A stretch of DNA of 13,165 nt from positions 1 to 13,165 of the forward strand of contig CAMLQS010000117.1 of NCBI GenBank assembly GCA_946482165.1. Reading direction: 5' to 3'. Below the pieces are notes generated by a model. The model had not been told where the DNA came from, did no database searches, and saw nothing but the letters and a program-made list of their open reading frames with translations. A program made the position numbers and the translations under genes. This DNA comes from an uncultured Verrucomicrobiota bacterium (GTDB lineage: Bacteria > Verrucomicrobiota > Verrucomicrobiae > Opitutales > Opitutaceae). Below are positions 5,476 through 13,073 of this stretch, piece by piece (the stretch's first letter is position 1; every line of letters starts with the position of its first letter).

Positions 5476-7494
5476 ATGAAACTTTCATTCAATCTCCTTC
5501 CCGCCCTCCCCCTCGTTCTCGGCCCGGCCCTGCTCGCCGCCGAACCCCCGACCTCCTCCTCGGTCTCCGAAGCCTCCCCGGCCGGCGAGAGCGACATCGT
5601 CCGCCTGGAACCCGTCGTCGTCACCGCCGCTCCCGTCGAATCGCCCCTGCGCCAGACCTTCGATCCCCGCGCCGCCGTCCAGCCCATCCCCGCCCACGAC
5701 GGCGCCGAGGCGCTCAAAACCGTCCCGGGCGTCAACGTCATCCGCAAGGGCGGCACGGACGGCGACCCCGTCCTGCGCGGCATGGCCGGCTCCCGACTTG
5801 GCATCTCGCTCGACGGCGAGTGCCTCCTCGGCGGCTGCGGCATGCGCATGGACCCGCCGACCGCCTACGTCTTCCCCTCCTCCTACGACCGGGTGACGGT
5901 TCTCAAGGGCCCGCAATCCGTCCGACACGGCCCGGGCTACAGCGCCGGCATCGTGCAATTCGAGCGCGATCCCCGCGTCTTCGACCAACCCGGCGCCGAC
6001 CTTCGCGGCGCGCTCACGTTCGGTTCCTTCGGCCGCAACGACCAGTCCGCCGACGTCCTCGCCGGGGCTCCCCTCGGCTACGTCCGCGCCTCGGCCAACC
6101 GAACCCGGTCCGGCGACTACGAGGACGGCGACGGCAACGAGATCCACTCCGAATATCTACGCTGGAGCACCCACGCCGCGCTCGGCTGGACCCCGGACAA
6201 ACAGACCCTCGTCGAGCTCTCCACCGCATTCAGCGACGGCGAGGCCGCCTACGCCGACCGCGCCATGGACGGCGTCGAGTTCGCCCGCGAAAACCTCGGC
6301 ATGAAGTTCGAGCGCCGGGAAATCTCGCCCGTCGTCACGGCGCTGGAGGGGCAGGTCTACTACAACTACGTCGACCATGTGATGGACAACCACTCCCTGC
6401 GCCCCTTCACGCCGACAATGATGATGCCGAATCCGTCCGCCTCCAACCCCGACCGGCGCACGGTCGGCGCCCGCGGCCAGCTCACGCTCCAGCCGGCCGA
6501 CGGCACCGGGCTCGCCCTCGGCGCCGACACCCAGTCCAACCGCCACACGCTGCGCGCCACCACCGACCAAAACGCCGATCCCTACCAGGCGAAGCGCCGC
6601 GTCCGCGACGCCGCGTTCGACCAGACCGGCGTCTTCGCCGACCTCGAACGCGAGCTCGGCGAAACCCGCCGCCTCGTCGCCGGCGCGCGCGTCGACTTCT
6701 GGAGCGCCGAAAAGACCAAGTCCGGCCTCGAGCGCGACGACACCCTGCCCGGCGGCTTCGCCCGCTACGAGCAGGACCTCGGCCCCTGGACCGCCTACGC
6801 CGGCCTCGGCCACGCCGGGCGCTTTCCGGACTACTGGGAAATCGTCGGCGGCCAGCCCGCGAAGCCCGACGCCACCTTCCTGCTCGACGCCGAAAAGACC
6901 ACGCAGCTCGACCTCGGCGTCGCCCGCGCCCGCGGACCGCTCGCCGCCTCGCTCTCCGTATTCGCCAACGAAATACGCGATTACGTCCTGATCCAGCCCG
7001 CCCTCGCGGCCCGCGCCCGCAACATCGACGCCCGCACCTTCGGCGGCGAAGCCTCGCTCGGCTACGCATTCGAAAACGGTTGGCGCGCCGAGACCTCGCT
7101 CGCCTACGTGCGCGGGACAAACGAGACGGACGACGCGCCGCTCGCCCAGATGCCGCCCCTCGAGGGCCGCCTCGGCCTGAGCTACTCCGCCCGGCGCTGG
7201 ACCGTCGGCGGCCTCTGGCGCGTGGTCGCCGCCCAGGACCGGGTGGCCGTCGGGCAAGGCAACATCGTCGGCCAGGACATCGGCGAAAGCGACGGCTTCG
7301 GCGTCCTCTCCCTCAACGCCGGCCTCCTCCTCCGCAAGAACGCCCGGCTCTCCGTCGGCGTGGACAACCTCCTCGACCGCGCCTACGCCGAGCACCTCAG
7401 CAAGTCCGGAGCGGCCGTCGCCGGCTATCCGGTCGTCACGCGCGTCAACGAGCCCGGGCGCAACGTCTGGATGAAGCTCGACCTCAGCTACTGA
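5476..7494 (+). CDS. oprC: TonB-dependent outer-membrane copper receptor, OprC/NosA family
   Basis: 672 residues, a usual length for the family. Seen: a signal peptide ending about residue 22 (GPALLAA|EPP), a TonB box EPVVVTA (45-51), a plug domain from about 75 (ALKTVPGVNVIRKGG), then a beta-barrel ending in NVWMKLDLSY with the terminal aromatic residue expected of outer-membrane proteins. The hallmark is GGCGMRMDPPTAYVFP: Cys121-x-x-x-Met125, followed by the MDPPTAY and YDRVTVLKGPQSV runs typical of copper receptors. A matching His301-Val-Met303 lies in NYVDHVMDN. Known: in Pseudomonas aeruginosa OprC a CxxxM-HxM site binds copper, and NosA is the Pseudomonas stutzeri equivalent. Both halves are present here, so copper binding is well supported. 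Energy would come from TonB-ExbBD, not in the window. Start: ATG with a signal peptide and a C/T-rich leader. It is the last gene of the block; the next gene begins 257 bases on. Confidence 0.93.
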   Translation: MKLSFNLLPALPLVLGPALLAAEPPTSSSVSEASPAGESDIVRLEPVVVTAAPVESPLRQTFDPRAAVQPIPAHDGAEALKTVPGVNVIRKGGTDGDPVLRGMAGSRLGISLDGECLLGGCGMRMDPPTAYVFPSSYDRVTVLKGPQSVRHGPGYSAGIVQFERDPRVFDQPGADLRGALTFGSFGRNDQSADVLAGAPLGYVRASANRTRSGDYEDGDGNEIHSEYLRWSTHAALGWTPDKQTLVELSTAFSDGEAAYADRAMDGVEFARENLGMKFERREISPVVTALEGQVYYNYVDHVMDNHSLRPFTPTMMMPNPSASNPDRRTVGARGQLTLQPADGTGLALGADTQSNRHTLRATTDQNADPYQAKRRVRDAAFDQTGVFADLERELGETRRLVAGARVDFWSAEKTKSGLERDDTLPGGFARYEQDLGPWTAYAGLGHAGRFPDYWEIVGGQPAKPDATFLLDAEKTTQLDLGVARARGPLAASLSVFANEIRDYVLIQPALAARARNIDARTFGGEASLGYAFENGWRAETSLAYVRGTNETDDAPLAQMPPLEGRLGLSYSARRWTVGGLWRVVAAQDRVAVGQGNIVGQDIGESDGFGVLSLNAGLLLRKNARLSVGVDNLLDRAYAEHLSKSGAAVAGYPVVTRVNEPGRNVWMKLDLSY

Positions 7495-7566
7495 TCGAGA
7501 CCACGGCCGCCGTTGCTTCCGCCATCGGCGGGCGGATCGCCACGCCGCGCGTGAAACGCAACCCGC

Positions 7567-7611
7567 CCCGGAAAACTGCGCATGGAATGAATCCGGCGCC
7601 GCTTTTCCGGG
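7567..7611 (+). terminator. Inverted repeat downstream of the copper receptor
   Basis: CCCGGAAAA (7567-7575) is matched by TTTTCCGGG (7603-7611), a perfect 9-bp stem around a 27-base loop. It lies in the 257-base gap between the receptor and the Nudix gene, which otherwise shows no gene. There is no T-run after the stem, so it is not a classical intrinsic terminator; it could equally be a protein-binding site or chance in GC-rich DNA. Confidence 0.3.
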
Positions 7612-7751
7612 ACCGGGCGCGATTTCACAAAACGCCCGATACTCGGCGGCTTCCTCGCCGCGCGCCGCCCGGCGCCGCCCGAGCCTGCGAACCGCCAAAA
7701 GAGCAGGCTTCTGTTTTCGCCCCATCTCCGCCTTGTTGCCCGCATCCCGCA

Positions 7752-8294
7752 ATGTCCGCCGCCTCAACCGCCACGCCGTCCGCCCTCCTAGGCTACAAGA
7801 TCGCCGTCCTCGTTTTTATCGAGAATACGCGAGGCGAACACCTGCTGCTTCTGCGCGCCAAGGCGCCCAACCTCGGCACTTGGTCGCCCATCGGCGGCAA
7901 ACTAGAAACCGCGCTCGGCGAGTCGCCGTTCGAATGCGCCGTCCGGGAAACTCGCGAAGAAACCGGGCACATCGTGACTCCGGCGGATTTGCATCTTTTC
8001 GCCATGATCGCGGAAAAAGCCTACGAGGGCGCGTCACACTGGCTCCTTTTTCTTTTTCGCTGCACCAAGTCCCTCGACGCGCTTCCCGACGCGATGGACG
8101 AAGGCCGCTTCGGCTTCTTTTCGCGCGCCCAGATCGAAGCGCTGCCTCTTCCGGAGACGGACCGCACCGCGCTCTGGCAAATCTACGACCGGCATCGCGA
8201 CCATTTCGTCGCCCTTCGCGCCGATTGCGCTCCGGACAAACCCTTGGAAGTGGTCATCGAGCAGATCACCCCGTCTCCCCTTATTCCAACGTAG
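7752..8294 (+). CDS. Nudix hydrolase
   Basis: 180 residues, typical for a stand-alone Nudix protein. Seen: a hydrophobic first strand (YKIAVLVFIEN), then GTWSPIGGKLE and the Nudix box running from Gly49 through Glu57 to R65-E-T-R-E-E-T-G72. The catalytic and metal-binding residues (Arg65, Glu66, Glu69, Glu70, Gly72) are intact. The first half has seven residues, not five, between Gly49 and Glu57, a two-residue insertion against the textbook GX5EX7REUXEEXGU. Known: these enzymes hydrolyse nucleoside diphosphates linked to another group, using Mg2+ or Mn2+, in the cytoplasm. The substrate cannot be told from sequence. I chose the ATG at 7752 because homology begins just after it; an in-frame ATG at 7587 would add a Pro/Arg-rich stretch that looks non-coding. 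Neighbours are unrelated in function. Confidence 0.9.
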   Translation: MSAASTATPSALLGYKIAVLVFIENTRGEHLLLLRAKAPNLGTWSPIGGKLETALGESPFECAVRETREETGHIVTPADLHLFAMIAEKAYEGASHWLLFLFRCTKSLDALPDAMDEGRFGFFSRAQIEALPLPETDRTALWQIYDRHRDHFVALRADCAPDKPLEVVIEQITPSPLIPT

Positions 8295-8314
8295 CGGATC
8301 GGCAGGCCCGTTTC
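8291..8314 (+). repeat. Decayed third copy of the post-stop hairpin repeat
   Basis: GTAGCGGATCGGCAGGCCCGTTTC overlaps the TAG stop of the Nudix gene and closely resembles the start of the perfect hairpin after the protease gene (GTAGCGGAACGGC...GCCGTTTC at 9448-9471). Several stem pairs are broken, so it would fold poorly. It may be a degenerate relative or a coincidence. Confidence 0.3.
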
Positions 8315-8413
8315 TCCCCCTGGTCCGGGCAGGACGCATCCCCTTCCGCTAGGCGCTTGCATCCCGCCGGTGGGTCCTCTGCCCTTCGCCTTGATCCCTG
8401 CGCAATAACACCC

Positions 8414-9445
8414 ATGACCCTCCATCGCTTCAAACTCGCCTCGGTCCTCGCCGCCGCCGCCCTCGCGCCCTCCGCCCACGCCTTCAACATCGTCGTCGAT
8501 TACACCTACGACACCGCCGACTACTTCTCCAACCTCACCGCCAAGGCCGCGCTCGAGGCGGCCGCCTCCGACCTCAGCAGCGTCCTCACCAACACCCTTG
8601 GAGCCGTCGGCTCGGATGTTTTCACCGGCACCAACGGCTCCACCAGCGCCACCTTCAACTGGAAGCTGACGATCACCCACCCCACCACGGGAGTCGCCAC
8701 CGACATCAACACCTTCAGCTTCGCCGCCGACGAATATCGCATCTACGTCGGAGCCCGCCTTCTCTCCGGCGCCACCCTCGGCCAGGGCGGACCGGCCGGC
8801 GCAGGCATTTCCCTTAGCGGCGGCGGCTTCGAATCCGAATGGATCGGGGCCATGGCCGCCGCGGAATCCGCGTCCAACACCGCCCTCCTGCGCGGCTCCG
8901 GCGCGGTGATCGACGGCTTCTCCGGCGGCGCCACGCTCGGTGGCACCACCGCCAACTACAACCTCTCCTACGGGGTCCTCGCCGGCAACCTCTGGTTCGA
9001 CACCGACTCCGACTGGCACTTCGACCACACCACCGCGGTCGCCGCCGGCAAAAGCGATTTCTACTCCGTCGCGCTCCACGAAATCATCCACAGCCTCGGC
9101 GTCGGCGGCTCCGATTCGTGGAACGCCAACCACTCGGGCACCACCTGGCTCGGCTCCGAGGCCATCGCCGAAAACGGCACGGGCGTCGGCCTCCTTAATT
9201 CCGGAGAAAACCACCTCGCCGACGGCACCATCAGCTCGACCTTCATCGACCCCGAGACCCAGGAAGTCGTGATGTCCCCCTCCATCACCACGGGAACCCG
9301 GAAATACCTCACCGACCTCGATCTCGCGGTCCTCCGAGACCTCGGCTTCGAGACCGCCTCCGTCCCAGAGCCCGCCTCCGCGGCGGTTTTCGGCGCCCTC
9401 GCCGCCCTCGCCTTCGGCGCCACGCGTCGCCGCCGCCGCTCGTAG
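8414..9445 (+). CDS. Secreted PEP-CTERM zinc metalloprotease
   Basis: 343 residues. Seen: a signal peptide ([17 protein letters not shown], cleavage about residue 22); the mature part opens [15 protein letters not shown]. The zinc motif [11 protein letters not shown] has His222, Glu223 and His226. In a classic metzincin (HExxHxxGxxH/D) the third ligand would be residue 232, but here that is Gly; Asp234 or His240 are nearby candidates. The later run [26 protein letters not shown] resembles the matrixin-like end (met-turn, then a D..AL.DLG helix). The C-terminus has [11 protein letters not shown], a hydrophobic helix and RRRRRS, a PEP-CTERM tail for exosortase sorting. Known: PEP-CTERM proteases with HExxHxLGxG motifs occur in Verrucomicrobia and Proteobacteria. 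Substrates unknown; it may act on matrix or surface proteins. Start: ATG at 8414, after a leader with no Shine-Dalgarno. A hairpin follows the stop by six bases. Confidence 0.85.
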   Translation: MTLHRFKLASVLAAAALAPSAHAFNIVVDYTYDTADYFSNLTAKAALEAAASDLSSVLTNTLGAVGSDVFTGTNGSTSATFNWKLTITHPTTGVATDINTFSFAADEYRIYVGARLLSGATLGQGGPAGAGISLSGGGFESEWIGAMAAAESASNTALLRGSGAVIDGFSGGATLGGTTANYNLSYGVLAGNLWFDTDSDWHFDHTTAVAAGKSDFYSVALHEIIHSLGVGGSDSWNANHSGTTWLGSEAIAENGTGVGLLNSGENHLADGTISSTFIDPETQEVVMSPSITTGTRKYLTDLDLAVLRDLGFETASVPEPASAAVFGALAALAFGATRRRRRS

Positions 9446-9451
9446 CCGTAG

Positions 9452-9472
9452 CGGAACGGCGGAGCCGTTTCG
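9452..9472 (+). terminator. Post-stop hairpin, copy 1 (GGA loop)
   Basis: CGGAACGGC-GGA-GCCGTTTCG folds into a 9-bp stem with one G-T pair and a three-base loop, starting six bases after the protease TAG. The same stem with a TTC loop occurs at 11987-12007. There is no strong T-run, so it may be a terminator, an mRNA-stabilising 3' end or a small dispersed repeat. Confidence 0.5.
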
Positions 9473-9536
9473 TTTCCGCCAGCCCCCCGCCCCCGCCTCG
9501 CTTGCCCAAGGGCACTCGGCTTGCATTCTCCGCCGC

Positions 9537-10367
9537 GTGCCCAGCTTTCGCCGCCTCATCGCCCCGCTGATTCTCCTCGCGTTCGCCGCCTGCTCCCGCG
9601 GCCCCGAGGAACCCGCCGCCGACCCCTTCGCCACCGGCGCCGGCGGCCTGCCCGATCTCGGCGGGCGCCGCGTCGTCGTCGCCCTCGAAAACGGCTACGT
9701 TCCCTTCAGCTACATCCGCACCGACACCCGCGAAGCCGTCGGCTGGGACTACGACGCGCTCAACGAGCTCGGCCGCCGCCTCAACTTCAAACCCGACTTT
9801 CGCGAGATCGCCTGGGACTCACTCATCCAAGGCGTCGCCACCGGGCAGTTCGACATCGCCGGCGACGGCATCACCATCACCCCCGAGCGCGCCCAGGTCG
9901 TCGACTATTCCGAGCCCTACCTCGCCATCCGCCAGCGCCTCCTCGTCCGCGCCGACGAGTCGCGCTTCGACTCGATGAAGACCTTCGCCGCCCTCGGTTC
10001 CACCCGCATCGGCGCGCAAAAGGGCAACACCAACTACGGCGTATCCGAAAAGCTCGTCGGCGCCTCCCGCGTCGCCGCCTACGATGGCTTCGGCGAACTC
10101 ATCCAGGCGCTCCTCACCCGCGACGTCGACGCCGTCATCGTCGACGACATCACCGGCTACGGCTTTGTCCGACTCAACGCCGGTAAACTCCGCCTCACCG
10201 CCGACGCACTGGAGGAACAGGAGCTCGGCCTCGTCTTCCCGAAAAACTCCAAGCTCCGCGAACCGATCAACGCCGCCCTCGCCGTCATGAAAGCCGACGG
10301 CACCCTCGCCAAGCTCAACGCCAAGTGGTTCTCCGAAACCGCCGCTCCCCCCGCCGCCCCGCAATAA
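9537..10367 (+). CDS. ABC transporter substrate-binding lipoprotein, polar amino acid type (SBP_bac_3)
   Basis: 276 residues. Seen: a lipoprotein signal peptide with Cys19 ([10 protein letters not shown]), though the lipobox has Phe at -3 rather than Leu. The mature protein shows the family 3 binding-protein pattern: [10 protein letters not shown] (51-60), the signature [15 protein letters not shown] (68-82), then [28 protein letters not shown] and DAVIVDD. Known: such proteins bind polar amino acids such as Glu, Gln, Arg or His outside the inner membrane and hand them to a HisM-type permease. The ligand cannot be told. Start: GTG at 9537, which begins the signal peptide; no Shine-Dalgarno is visible. 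It is the first gene of a three-gene importer, 55 bases before the permease. No regulator is adjacent. Confidence 0.9.
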   Translation: MPSFRRLIAPLILLAFAACSRGPEEPAADPFATGAGGLPDLGGRRVVVALENGYVPFSYIRTDTREAVGWDYDALNELGRRLNFKPDFREIAWDSLIQGVATGQFDIAGDGITITPERAQVVDYSEPYLAIRQRLLVRADESRFDSMKTFAALGSTRIGAQKGNTNYGVSEKLVGASRVAAYDGFGELIQALLTRDVDAVIVDDITGYGFVRLNAGKLRLTADALEEQELGLVFPKNSKLREPINAALAVMKADGTLAKLNAKWFSETAAPPAAPQ

Positions 10368-10384
10368 CCCGCCCGTTCCGGATC

Positions 10385-10405
10385 TTCAGGTTTCAGGTCT
10401 CAGGC
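10385..10405 (+). repeat. Three tandem 7-base units between binding protein and permease genes
   Basis: TTCAGGT, TTCAGGT and CTCAGGC follow each other without gaps in the 55-base space before the permease ATG. The unit is less GC-rich than its surroundings. It could be a binding site or slippage-born repeat; no hairpin forms. Confidence 0.45.
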
Positions 10406-10422
10406 CTCATCCTTCCCTCTCC

Positions 10423-11232
10423 ATGATCGGCCCCGACGGAGCACTCGTCCGCGAACACCGCTCGCCCCTCGCCCGGGCGCCGTGGTGGCTGCTCGTCCTG
10501 CTCCTCGGCCTCGTCGTCCTCGTCTGGCGCGTCGCCACCGACGCCGTCTACCTGGACATTTTCCGATGCCTTCTCCGGGGCCTGGGAGTCACCGTCGCCG
10601 TCACCCTTGTCGCCGCGCCGCTCTCCCTCGCCCTCGGACTCCTCGCCGCGCTCGGGCTCGTCTCCGAAAATCCACTACGACGCCAGCTTTCCCTCCTCTA
10701 CGTCCAGGTCGTGCGCGGCGTGCCCGTCCTCGTCCAGATCTTCGCGGTCACCTTCGTGCTCGTGCCGCTCGCCTTCGCCGGAATCCAGGCGCTCGGCCTG
10801 TTCCCCGAGCTGCGCCCCGCCGACGTCCCGATGATTGCGCGCGTGCTCATCGCACTCGTCATCGCCTACGGCGCCTTCACCGCCGAGACGCTCCGCGGCG
10901 GCCTCACCTCGCTTCCCCGCGGCCAGGCCGAGGCCGCCCGAGCGCTCGGCCTCTCGCGCCGGCAAACCCTGCGCCACGTGCTGCTCCCGCAAACCTTCCG
11001 GCGGGTCCTCCCTTCGCTCGGCAACGACTTTATCTGCCTCCTCAAGGACTCCTCGCTCGTCTCCGTCCTCGGCGTGCGCGACATCACCCAGGAGGCGCGC
11101 CTCTTCACCAGCGCCACCTTCCGCTACACCGAGACCTATACGCTCCTCGCCTTCTTCTATCTCGCGCTCGCCCTGCTCATCGCCCTCCTCGTCCGCGGCC
11201 TCGAACGCCGCTTCCGCCGCCATGCCGCCTGA
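10423..11232 (+). CDS. ABC transporter permease, polar amino acid type (HisM family)
   Basis: 269 residues. Seen: about five membrane helices (near 21-35, 53-80, 103-127, 138-154 and 242-258), a VVRGVPVLVQIF stretch matching the conserved RGTP.LVQ of this family, and the cytoplasmic EAA loop GQAEAARALGLS (168-179) continuing QTLRHVLLPQ, which contacts the ATPase. Known: it forms the inner-membrane channel of an amino acid importer, here probably as a homodimer because only one permease gene is present. Start: ATG at 10423 after a C/T-rich leader. Its stop (TGA 11230-11232) lies inside the ATPase gene: an 11-base overlap, implying coupled translation. The first 20 residues are charged and cytoplasmic. 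Confidence 0.92.
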   Translation: MIGPDGALVREHRSPLARAPWWLLVLLLGLVVLVWRVATDAVYLDIFRCLLRGLGVTVAVTLVAAPLSLALGLLAALGLVSENPLRRQLSLLYVQVVRGVPVLVQIFAVTFVLVPLAFAGIQALGLFPELRPADVPMIARVLIALVIAYGAFTAETLRGGLTSLPRGQAEAARALGLSRRQTLRHVLLPQTFRRVLPSLGNDFICLLKDSSLVSVLGVRDITQEARLFTSATFRYTETYTLLAFFYLALALLIALLVRGLERRFRRHAA

Positions 11233-11983
11233 CGCCGCCGCTTCCAGCTCCGCGCCCGTCCTCGCGGCGACCGGTCTCGTCAAACGCTTCGGCCCCCTCG
11301 CCGCGCTCGACGGCGTGTCGCTCTCGATCCTCGCCGGCTCCGTCACCGCCATCCTCGGCCCCAGCGGCTCGGGCAAATCCACCCTCCTGCGCTGCCTCGA
11401 TTTCCTCGTCGTCCCCGACGCCGGCGAAATCCGCCTCGAAGGCCGCCTCGCCGATGCCCGCCACGACCGGGCGCTAGACGCCCATCGCGCCCGCGTCGGC
11501 ATGGTGTTCCAGCAATTCAACCTCTTCCCCCATTTGCGCGTCTGGGAAAACGTCGCCCTCGCCCCGCGCGCCGTCCGCCGCCTCCCCGCCGCCGATGCCC
11601 GCTCGCTCGCCGAGCGCCACCTCGCCCGCGTCGGCTTGGCCGACAAACTCGACGCCCACCCCGGCGAACTTTCCGGCGGCCAGCAGCAACGCGCCGCCAT
11701 CGCCCGCGCCCTCGCGATGGAGCCCGCCGTGTTGCTCTTCGACGAACCCACCAGCGCCCTCGACCCCGAACTCATCGGCGAGGTCGTCGCCGTCATGCGC
11801 CAGCTCGCCGAGGAACGCACCACGATGGTCGTCGTCACCCACGACGTCGCCTTCGCCCGCGCCGCCGCCCACGAGGTCGTCTTCATGGACGCCGGCAAAA
11901 TCGTCGAGCAAGGCCCGCCCGCGCAGGTGATCGATTCCCCGCGCACCGACCGCGCCCGCCGCTTTTTTCTCCGCCCCGCGTAG
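11222..11983 (+). CDS. ABC transporter ATPase, polar amino acid type
   Basis: 253 residues. Seen in order: A-loop region VKRFGPLAALDGVSL, Walker A GPSGSGKST (46-54), Q-loop VFQQFNLFPHL (95-105), signature LSGGQQQR (150-157), Walker B VLLFDE (170-175) with PTSALD D-loop, and switch His207 in VVTHD. All catalytic residues are present. FQQFNLFPH is typical of GlnQ/HisP-type ATPases, agreeing with the permease and binding protein upstream. Known: it powers import by ATP hydrolysis on the cytoplasmic face. Start: ATG at 11222, overlapping the permease end by 11 bases; longer upstream starts would run through the permease gene in another frame. A hairpin follows the stop by three bases, and oleD converges from the other strand. 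Confidence 0.95.
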   Translation: MPPDAAASSSAPVLAATGLVKRFGPLAALDGVSLSILAGSVTAILGPSGSGKSTLLRCLDFLVVPDAGEIRLEGRLADARHDRALDAHRARVGMVFQQFNLFPHLRVWENVALAPRAVRRLPAADARSLAERHLARVGLADKLDAHPGELSGGQQQRAAIARALAMEPAVLLFDEPTSALDPELIGEVVAVMRQLAEERTTMVVVTHDVAFARAAAHEVVFMDAGKIVEQGPPAQVIDSPRTDRARRFFLRPA

Positions 11984-11986
11984 CAG

Positions 11987-12007
11987 CGGAACGGCTTCGC
12001 CGTTTCG
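11987..12007 (+). terminator. Post-stop hairpin, copy 2 (TTC loop)
   Basis: CGGAACGGC-TTC-GCCGTTTCG has exactly the stem of the hairpin at 9452-9472 but a different loop, and starts three bases after the ATPase TAG. It sits in the 40-base gap between convergent operons, so it could end transcription from the ABC side and, as an inverted repeat, from the oleD side. Confidence 0.5.
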
Positions 12008-12023
12008 CCCCAGAAAACGCTCC

Positions 12024-13073
12024 CTACCCTCGCCCCGCCCTCAACGCCGCCACCAACTCCGCCGTCCCCGCCGCCATGCTGATTTCCGGGACATACCCCA
12101 GATCCCGCCGCGCCGCCTCGAGGGAGAACCAATGGTCCTTCGCCAGCTCCGCCGCCACGAACCGCGTCATCGGCGGCTCGCCCTTCAAGGGAAGCACCCG
12201 CCAAAGCCACTCGCAAACCGCACCCACGCCGCGCGCCGCGCCGAGCGACACGCGTCTGGTCACCGGCGGCTCGCCCAGCGCGCGCAACAAATCGTTCACC
12301 CAGTCCCACAGGTTCACCGGCTCGCCGTTGGTGATGAAGTAAGCCTTCCCCGCCGCCGGTCCCGGCGGCGCATCCGGCGCGCCAAGCGCTCGCTCCGCCA
12401 GCAACTGCGCATCGGTCGCGTTCTCCACATGCACCATGTCCACGAGGTTCTTCCCCGAGCCCACGATGCGCAGCCGCCCCGCGCGAGCCCGCGCCAGAAT
12501 TCGCGGCACCAGATGCGGATCCCCCACGCCCCAGATCAGATGCGGTCGCAGCGCGCAGACCCGAAAACGCTCCGTCGAAAACGCCAGCGCCTCGCCCTCC
12601 GCGATCGCCTTGGTCAACGGATACGGGCTCGGACAGTTTCGCGTGAGCGGCAAGGTCTCGTCCGCGCCCGCCAGATCGAGTCCGTTGTAAACCACGCTCG
12701 GCGTGCTCGTGTGCACGAAGCGCGTCACTCCCGCCTCCTGCGCGGCCCGCACGAGCGCGCGTGTCGCGAGCACGTTGTCGCGGAAAAAACCGTCGTAACG
12801 CCCCCACACGCCCACGCGAGCCGCCACGTGAAACACCGTCGCCGCGCCGCGCGCCGCCTCCGTGCAAACCGCCGCGTCATGCAGCGCCCCCACGACCACC
12901 CGCACGCCGCGCTTCTCCAGCTCCGGCCGCGCCGAACGCGACACCACCGTCACGTGCCGCCCCCGAGCCAGCAGCCTCTCCACCAGTCGCGAGCCAAGGA
13001 ATCCGGTCCCGCCGGTCACCAACACCGCGCCCGCGCCCCCCGCCGCCGCCTGTCTTTCCGCGCCCGCGCTCAT
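12024..13073 (-). CDS. oleD: OleD, 2-alkyl-3-oxoalkanoate reductase (olefin biosynthesis)
   Basis: 349 residues, an extended short-chain dehydrogenase. Seen: Rossmann motif VTGGTGFLGS (19-28), HTSTPSVVYNG (121-131) with Ser123, and catalytic Tyr151-x-x-x-Lys155 (YPLTK). OleD-like runs include LRPHLIWGVGDPHLVPRI, RLRIVGSGKNLVDMVHVENA, GKAYFITNGEPV and HWFSLEAARRDLGYVPE. Known: OleD reduces the 2-alkyl-3-ketoacid made from OleA's Claisen product, using NADPH, to the beta-hydroxy acid; OleC then makes a beta-lactone and OleB the cis-olefin. The family assignment also fits generic 3-beta-HSD proteins, but the upstream reading frame ends like OleC, which settles it. Start: ATG at 13073, overlapping the upstream TGA by four bases (ATGA). 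An N-terminal extension of about 14 residues precedes the first strand. Cytoplasmic, possibly in the OleBCD assembly. Confidence 0.9.
   Translation of the reverse strand: MSAGAERQAAAGGAGAVLVTGGTGFLGSRLVERLLARGRHVTVVSRSARPELEKRGVRVVVGALHDAAVCTEAARGAATVFHVAARVGVWGRYDGFFRDNVLATRALVRAAQEAGVTRFVHTSTPSVVYNGLDLAGADETLPLTRNCPSPYPLTKAIAEGEALAFSTERFRVCALRPHLIWGVGDPHLVPRILARARAGRLRIVGSGKNLVDMVHVENATDAQLLAERALGAPDAPPGPAAGKAYFITNGEPVNLWDWVNDLLRALGEPPVTRRVSLGAARGVGAVCEWLWRVLPLKGEPPMTRFVAAELAKDHWFSLEAARRDLGYVPEISMAAGTAELVAALRAGRG

Noticed and set aside
4049..7494. Reading the block as zinc or manganese uptake, from the TIGR03769-like protein
   Set aside because: TIGR03769 proteins are linked to such transporters in Actinobacteria, but the receptor here has copper-specific CxxxM and HxM motifs and no zinc-type His-rich loops. 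Copper is the better reading, though not proven.
6157..7767. 536-codon minus-strand frame
   Set aside because: Shadow of the receptor gene; no domain or signal peptide, biased composition.
5406..8294. 962-codon plus-strand frame covering the copper receptor in another frame
   Set aside because: Its first two thirds is an Arg/Pro-rich shadow of the receptor. Only the end, from 7752, is real (Nudix hydrolase).
8183..9634. 483-codon minus-strand frame
   Set aside because: Shadow of the metalloprotease gene, Gly/Glu/Val-rich with no recognisable motif.
10675..12867. 730-codon minus-strand frame spanning the permease, ATPase and oleD
   Set aside because: It overlaps three confidently identified genes in other frames, and its peptide is compositionally skewed.
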